Part shown: positions 59,630-64,000 of the stretch, piece by piece
Position numbering within the stretch: the stretch's first letter is position 1
How the letters are laid out: every line of letters starts with the position of its first letter
Assembly: GCA_963773635.1 (NCBI GenBank)
Contig: CAVZBW010000005.1
Location: 434,001 to 498,000, forward strand
Direction of reading: 5' to 3'
DNA length: 64,000 nt
Source: CAVZBW01 sp963773635
Lineage (GTDB): Bacteria; Actinomycetota; Acidimicrobiia; Acidimicrobiales; RAAP-2
The notes under the pieces: generated by a model
Told to the model about the DNA's origin: nothing
The model's database searches: none
The model's input: only the letters and a program-made list of their open reading frames with translations
Translations under genes and position numbers: made by a program

Positions 59630-61522
59630 CTGACGCCTCCTGCCAGGGCCTGCTCGCCCAGACGCTCGAGTACGGCCGCCTCGATCTCGCCCGCCCGGAA
59701 AGGCACCCCGTGCACCTTGGTCAACGCCTCCGCGTCGACCAGGTACTTGGCCCGCAGGAGGTGGGCGAGCTGGCCCAGGTTGGCCTCGGGCACGAGGATC
59801 CGCTCGTAGCGGGCGAGGATCTCGCCGAGGTTCCTCGGGAACGGGTTGAGATGCGTGAGGTGCAGCTGGGCGACGCTTCAGGCCCCGAGCCCGCACGCGA
59901 CGGACGCCGGCGGCGATGGACCCGAAGGTGGAACCCCAGCCGACGAGCAGCAGCCCCGCCGACCCGTCCTCGTCGTCGACCTCGGCCAGCGGGATGTCCT
60001 CGGCGATCCGGTCGATCTTGGCGGCGCGTAGACGGACCATCCGGTCGTGGTTGGCGGGGTCGTAGGACACGTTGCCGCTGCCGTCTGCCTTTTCGAGACC
60101 GCCGATGCGGTGCTCCAACCCGGGCACGCCCGGGGGGGCCCATGGCCGGGCGAGAGTCTCCTCGTCGCGCACGTAAGGCCAGAAGACCTCGCTCCCGTCC
60201 TCGGCCAGGTGGTTGGGCGAGGAGGCGAAGTCCGGCTCGATGCGGGGAAGCGCCGCCACGTCGGGTAGGCGCCAGGGTTCGGACCCGTTGGCGAGCGACC
60301 CGTCCGAGAGGAGGATCACGGGTGTGCGGTACTTCACGGCGAGACGGGTCGCCTCGATGGCCGCCTCGAAACAGTGGGAGGGGGTCTTTGCGGCGACGAT
60401 GGGCAGCGGGGCCTCGCCGTGCCGTCCGAACATGGCGTGCAGCAGGTCGGCCTGCTCCGTCTTGGTGGGCAGGCCGGTCGAGGGACCGCCCCGCTGGATG
60501 TCCACGACGAGCAACGGGAGCTCCAGGTTGATAGCCAGGCCGACCGTCTCGGACTTGAGGTCCAGGCCAGGTCCGCTGGTCGTCGTCACACCAAGGGCGC
60601 CACCGAATGCGGCTCCGAGGGCCGCTCCGATGCCGGCGATCTCGTCCTCGGCCTGGAACGTCCGAACCCCGAACTCCTTGCGGCGCGAGAGCTCGTGAAG
60701 GATGTCGGATGCCGGCGTGATCGGGTAGCTGCCGAGAAAGAGCGCCAGGCCCGATTGGCGCGCCGCCGCGATCAGGCCCCACGCGAGCGCCGTGTTCCCG
60801 GTGACGTTGACGTACTCCCCGGGCTCGAAGTCAGCGGCCCGCACCTCGTAGTTGGACTGGAAGAGCTCGGCCGTCTCGCCGAAGTGGTAGCCCGCCTGGA
60901 ATGCCCGCGTATTGGCAGCCTCGACCTGTGGGCGATCGGCGAAGCGCTTCGCGATCCACTCGAGGGTCGGCTCGACCGGGCGGGTATAGAGCCAGCTGAT
61001 GAGGCCCAGCGCGAAGAAGTTCTTGGAGCGCTCGGCGTCGCGGGGCTTGACCCCGAGCTCCTTGCACACCTGGGTGGTGAGGGAGGTCATGGGAACCTCG
61101 TACACCGTGTACGGGGCAAGGCTCCCGTCGCTCAGTGGGTTGGAGTCGTAGCCCGCCTTGGCCAGGCTGCGATCGTCGAAGGAATCCACGTTGACCACGA
61201 TCGTGGCCCCCTTGGCCAGGACGCCGAGATTGGCCCGGAGCGCCGCGGGGTTCATCGCGACGAGCACGTTGGGCGCGTCACCGGGTGTCAGGATGTCGCG
61301 ATCCGCGATGTGGACCTGGAATGCCGAGACGCCGGCCATGGTCCCGGCCGGGGCGCGGATCTCCGCGGGGAAGTCCGGGAAGGTTGCGAGGTCGTTGCCC
61401 AACGCCGCGCTCACGCTGGTGAAGCGGTCACCGGTGAGCTGCATCCCGTCGCCGGAGTCCCCGGCAAACCGTACGACCACTCGATCGAGCTGTTGGGGCG
61501 CCTCCCGGCTGACCTCAGTCAC
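59626..61522 (-). CDS. korA: 2-oxoacid:ferredoxin oxidoreductase, gamma-alpha fusion subunit (single frameshift)
   Basis: The gamma domain comes first (VVVRFAGDSGDGMQLTGDRFTS, DFPAEIRAPAGTMAGVSAFQVHI), then the alpha/pyrimidine domain from about residue 235 (GNTALAWGLIAAARQSGLALFLGSYPITPASDILHELS, TTSGPGLDLKSETVGLAINLELPLLVVDIQRGGPSTGLPTKTEQADL). Near the end, at 59875, one extra base separates GLK from VAQLHLTHLNPFPRNLGEILARYERILVPE, the natural C-terminal domain, which then runs to the TGA at 59626. Removing it gives 632 codons. Partner of korB. The frameshift is probably a base-calling error because both sides are well conserved. Confidence 0.88.
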
Positions 61523-61854
61523 GCTGCCCTCGTCTCAGTATCCTCGTCGCCCGGCCAGCCGTCCTCGTTGCTCGCTGAGCGTGCTGCCTTCATCGCTATT
61601 GGGTTGCTGTCCCGCCCGGCTCGTCCGCACCTCGTGCCCGACGGGCGGACGCCAGACCAGCTCAGCGCAGCGCGCCACGGCCAGCAAAGCGCGAGCGACG
61701 ACGGACGAAGTGTTTCGTTCCGGTAAACGAGCATACCGTGCCGTCGCCACCGATCGTGACCATCCCGGGGGGTTCGGACGCTTCCAGGACCCCACGGCGC
61801 CGGTTCGTTCATCGCCTCTCGGGGCGGCGCGGTCGCCGCCGCTCGAGGCGGACG
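61523..61854. other. Intergenic stretch between korA and the aldolase gene
   Basis: No gene or RNA is recognised in these 332 bp. A hairpin GGCGGC (61823-61828) / GCCGCC (61835-61840) lies 15 bp after the aldolase stop on its strand and may act as a terminator, without a T-run. GCCCGACGGGC is a second short hairpin nearer korA (about 61637-61647). Confidence 0.4.
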
Positions 61855-62904
61855 TCAGGCGATCGTGATATCGCCGTCCAGGTAGACGTCCTGGACGGCA
61901 TGGATGAGGGCGGCACCCTCGTCCATCGGCCTCTGGAAGGACTTGCGGCCCACGATGAGCCCCTGGCCGCCGGCCCGCTTGTTGATGACCGCCGTCCGGA
62001 CGGCCTGCGCCAGGTCGTCGGCACCTTTGGACGCGCCACCCGAGTTGATCAGGCCGATCCGCCCCGCATAGCAGTTGACGACCTGCCACCGGGTGAGGTC
62101 GATCGGGTGGTCCGTGGTCAGCTCCTCGTACATGAGCGGATCCGTCATGCCGAACCCCATCGCCGTGTAGCCGCCGTTGTTTTCCGGCTGCTTCTGCTTG
62201 ATGATGTCGGCCTCGATGGTCACGCCCATGTGGTTGGCCTGACCGGTGAGGTCGGCCGACAGGTGGTAGTCCGTCCCGTCCTTCTTGAAGGCCGAGTTGC
62301 GCAGGTAGCACCACAAGATGGTGAACATCCCGAGCTCGTGGGCCTCGGCGAACATGTCGGAGACCTCATGGAGCTGGCGGTCGGATTCGGCGGAGCCGAA
62401 GTAGATGGTGGCCCCCACCCCGACCGCACCGAGGTCGAACGCCTGCTGGGGGGAGCCGAAGGGCACCTGGTCGTAGGTGTTGGGGTAGTGCAGGAAGTCG
62501 TTGTGGTTGAGCTTCACCACGAAGGGGATCTTGTGCGCGTAACGACGTGACACCGCCCCGAGGACGCCGAGCGTCGTGGCGATGGCGCTGCACTCCCCGG
62601 CCAACGCGAGCTCGCAGAGGTTGGCCGGGTCGAAGTACAGAGGGTTCTTGGAGAAGCTGGCGCCGGCCGAGTGCTCGATGCCCTGGTCGACCGGCAGGAT
62701 CGAGAGGTACCCGGTCCCACCCAATCGTCCGTGCCCGTAGATGGTGCCGAGGTTCCTCAACACCGTGGGCGAACGGTCGGAGTCACGAAATACCCGGTCG
62801 AGGAAATCCGGACCGGGGAGCACGAGGCCCGACGCCGGAAAGGCCTTGCTCTCGTGATTGAGGAGGGAGTCCGCTTCGTTCCCGAGGAGCTCTTTCAGGT
62901 CCAT
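61855..62904 (-). CDS. Class I fructose-bisphosphate aldolase (FbaB/DhnA type)
   Basis: 349 residues. DhnA-type features include LSILPVDQGIEHSAGASFSKNPLYFDP, PFVVKLNHNDFL, MFTILWCYLRNSAFKKDGTDYHLSADLTGQANHMGVTIEADIIKQKQPEN, where a Lys would form the Schiff base, and phosphate-binding LINSGGASKG and GLIVGRKSFQRP. The enzyme splits fructose-1,6-bisphosphate reversibly without metal. TAGGCT 6 nt before ATG 62904 and no separate ribosome site suggest a leaderless mRNA. Confidence 0.9.
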   Translation of the reverse strand: MDLKELLGNEADSLLNHESKAFPASGLVLPGPDFLDRVFRDSDRSPTVLRNLGTIYGHGRLGGTGYLSILPVDQGIEHSAGASFSKNPLYFDPANLCELALAGECSAIATTLGVLGAVSRRYAHKIPFVVKLNHNDFLHYPNTYDQVPFGSPQQAFDLGAVGVGATIYFGSAESDRQLHEVSDMFAEAHELGMFTILWCYLRNSAFKKDGTDYHLSADLTGQANHMGVTIEADIIKQKQPENNGGYTAMGFGMTDPLMYEELTTDHPIDLTRWQVVNCYAGRIGLINSGGASKGADDLAQAVRTAVINKRAGGQGLIVGRKSFQRPMDEGAALIHAVQDVYLDGDITIA

Positions 62905-62984
62905 ACCTCAAGCCTAACGGCTCGATGTGTGAGCATCCGGTGGCGCGCCGGGGGCGACACGTCCACGTCCCCCGGGCGTGTCGC

Positions 62985-64000
62985 TCAGCCTCGTCTCGAC
63001 CGCGCCGGGCCGGCGCGGCCCCCGAGCGCCCCGAGGCGCCGAGCAACGTCGTAGAAGTCCGGATCGGCCTGGAAGACCCGCCCAAAGAAGTCCCTCGCCG
63101 CCGGCACGTCGCCGGCCCGTTCGTAGAGGTCCGCCAGCACGTACCACTGACGCAGGTGACGGGTTGCGGGATTGCGCACGCGGCGCCCCGCTCCCGAGCC
63201 TGCGAGCAGCGAGATCCCTCCCGGGATGTTGTCACCATCTGCCAGGGTCTCCGCGGCAACGATCCTCGCCTCTGCCAGGACGTCGGGGTTGGGGGCGTCG
63301 TGGCGGAATCCCGCCCAGAGGTCGGCGACTCGGCTCCGCCGGCCTTGGGCCCGCAGGCCGTCCATCACGATGGGCACGTAGGTGCGGTCTCGGGTGATCC
63401 GCTGGTAGGCCTCCAAGTTGCGCACCGCGTCCCGCCAGCGACCCTCCCGGTACGCCACCAGCCCGGCCAGCTGCCGGACCGAAGCGACGTCGGGGAGGTC
63501 CTGGACCAACGGAGCGAGGAGGCGTGCGGCCTCACGATCCCGGCCACGCTCGTACGCGGCGACCGCCTCCTCGAATCGGGGCGTGAGGTAGTCCCGGCGA
63601 GCCGGCCTGGCCTCGCTGGCTGCATTTGCTACCTCTTGGAGCACCTCTGGATCGACCACCGTCCCGGTCGGGGGGGATCCCGAGGAGACCGGGAGGCGGC
63701 CATCGACCAGGCTCCTCGCACCCGAGCTCGGCTTCGGCGTGGCCGATGCTTCGTCGACCCGCACCCACTCGGCCACGGGGGGCGGTCGCCGGGTCGGTGC
63801 GTGGTCGTCGCGACGCTCCGGTTCACGAGCCCCCCGCCCGCTCGTGTCCGCGCCGTCCGCACCCTCTTGCACCACGCGTGCGCCGCGCCGCGCCACTCCC
63901 CCCAGCTTGCGCAGCCGCGGATCGGGGGTCCTTCGAGGTGCCGGGCGGCCGTCGGGACGATCGGCTCGCGCGCCGCGCCGGACGGAGGAGCCATCGCCCG
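62985..64000 (-). CDS. TPR-containing protein with disordered Arg/Pro-rich N-terminus, cut by the right edge
   Basis: The frame is open to the right edge, so the start lies outside the window; a GTG at 63896 could also serve. The visible N-terminal part is rich in Arg, Pro, Gly and Asp (RADRPDGRPAPRRTPDPRL) and looks disordered. From about 63630 downward a helical repeat region follows: RRDYLTPRFEEAVAAYERGRDREAARLLAPLV, VRQLAGLVAYREGRWRDAVRNLEAYQ, LRQWYVLADLYERAGDVPAARDFFGRVFQADPDF, matching TPR-type repeats. Function unknown; adjacent to the aldolase gene on the same strand. Confidence 0.75.
   Translation of the reverse strand, partial: GDGSSVRRGARADRPDGRPAPRRTPDPRLRKLGGVARRGARVVQEGADGADTSGRGAREPERRDDHAPTRRPPPVAEWVRVDEASATPKPSSGARSLVDGRLPVSSGSPPTGTVVDPEVLQEVANAASEARPARRDYLTPRFEEAVAAYERGRDREAARLLAPLVQDLPDVASVRQLAGLVAYREGRWRDAVRNLEAYQRITRDRTYVPIVMDGLRAQGRRSRVADLWAGFRHDAPNPDVLAEARIVAAETLADGDNIPGGISLLAGSGAGRRVRNPATRHLRQWYVLADLYERAGDVPAARDFFGRVFQADPDFYDVARRLGALGGRAGPARSRRG

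Noticed and set aside
58604..61522. Apparent 972-codon KorA-KorB fusion
   Set aside because: The join results from a one-base insertion at 59875. In the corrected frame KorA has its own C-terminal domain and stop, overlapping the KorB ATG.
1..64000. CRISPR arrays, rRNA, tRNA genes or prophage genes
   Set aside because: No regularly spaced repeats, tRNA-like cloverleaf with CCA-adjacent acceptor, rRNA motifs, integrase or phage structural genes were recognised by eye.

Overview
The window is GC-rich (about 70% or more) bacterial chromosome. Gene content and signals point to an actinobacterium, most likely an uncultured member of Acidimicrobiia; this assignment is an inference. Supporting features are the BFN (DUF151) - FtsR-type MerR - FHA - gcvH block, an F420-type luciferase-like oxidoreductase, an IdeR/DtxR iron box, a ZTP riboswitch before folD, a CoA-type oxoacid:ferredoxin oxidoreductase, and several genes whose -10 element lies 5-7 nt before the start codon, as expected for leaderless mRNAs.

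Layout. 0-8 kb: a degradative cluster with a BKACE-type cleavage enzyme cut by the left edge, a short-chain dehydrogenase (SDR), an amidohydrolase, a carboxymuconolactone-decarboxylase (CMD)-SDR fusion, two APH-type phosphotransferases, a nitronate-monooxygenase relic and a cyclase/hydrolase. 8-11 kb: two secreted proteins, a SirB1-type protein and a possible TetR fragment. 11.4-14.9 kb: a response regulator fused to a flavin reductase, coupled to a cNMP-binding histidine kinase, then a nucleotide-cyclase relic. 15-18 kb: a MacB-like ABC exporter. 18.5-24.9 kb: an F420-type oxidoreductase, a P450, a VioB-like ferritin-fold protein, a TMEM175-like channel, a small HTH protein under a palindromic promoter and a DHFR-family reductase. 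24.9-26.8 kb: an IS110-family element next to a DUF1801 gene. 27-28 kb: ZTP riboswitch and folD. 28.3-32.2 kb: a surface-glycan-type cassette (receiver-PIG-L deacetylase, processive glycosyltransferase, small membrane protein, ATP-grasp ligase). 32.4-34.6 kb: a TetR repressor with a divergent MFS exporter and shared operator. 34.7-39.9 kb: glycine-cleavage genes gcvT, gcvPA and gcvPB broken by many indels, behind a MerR regulator. 40-44 kb: an Fe(III) ABC importer with an iron box. 44-51 kb: thiG, thiD, a membrane glycosyltransferase, an S9 peptidase and an AcuI-type reductase. 51-58.5 kb: BFN, FtsR-like MerR, FHA protein, gcvH, a ManC/pseudo-PMM fusion, a CDP-alcohol phosphatidyltransferase and DUF1015. 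58.6-64 kb: korB, korA, a class I fructose-bisphosphate aldolase and a TPR protein cut by the right edge.

Sequence quality matters when reading this window. Five otherwise well-preserved reading frames each need removal of exactly one base (near 3183, 9880, 13425, 21384 and 59875), and about 34.7-38.9 kb is dense with indels. I read the isolated cases mostly as probable base-calling errors and the gcv block as either a badly polished stretch or true decay. All family assignments come from reading translated motifs; no database search was possible.
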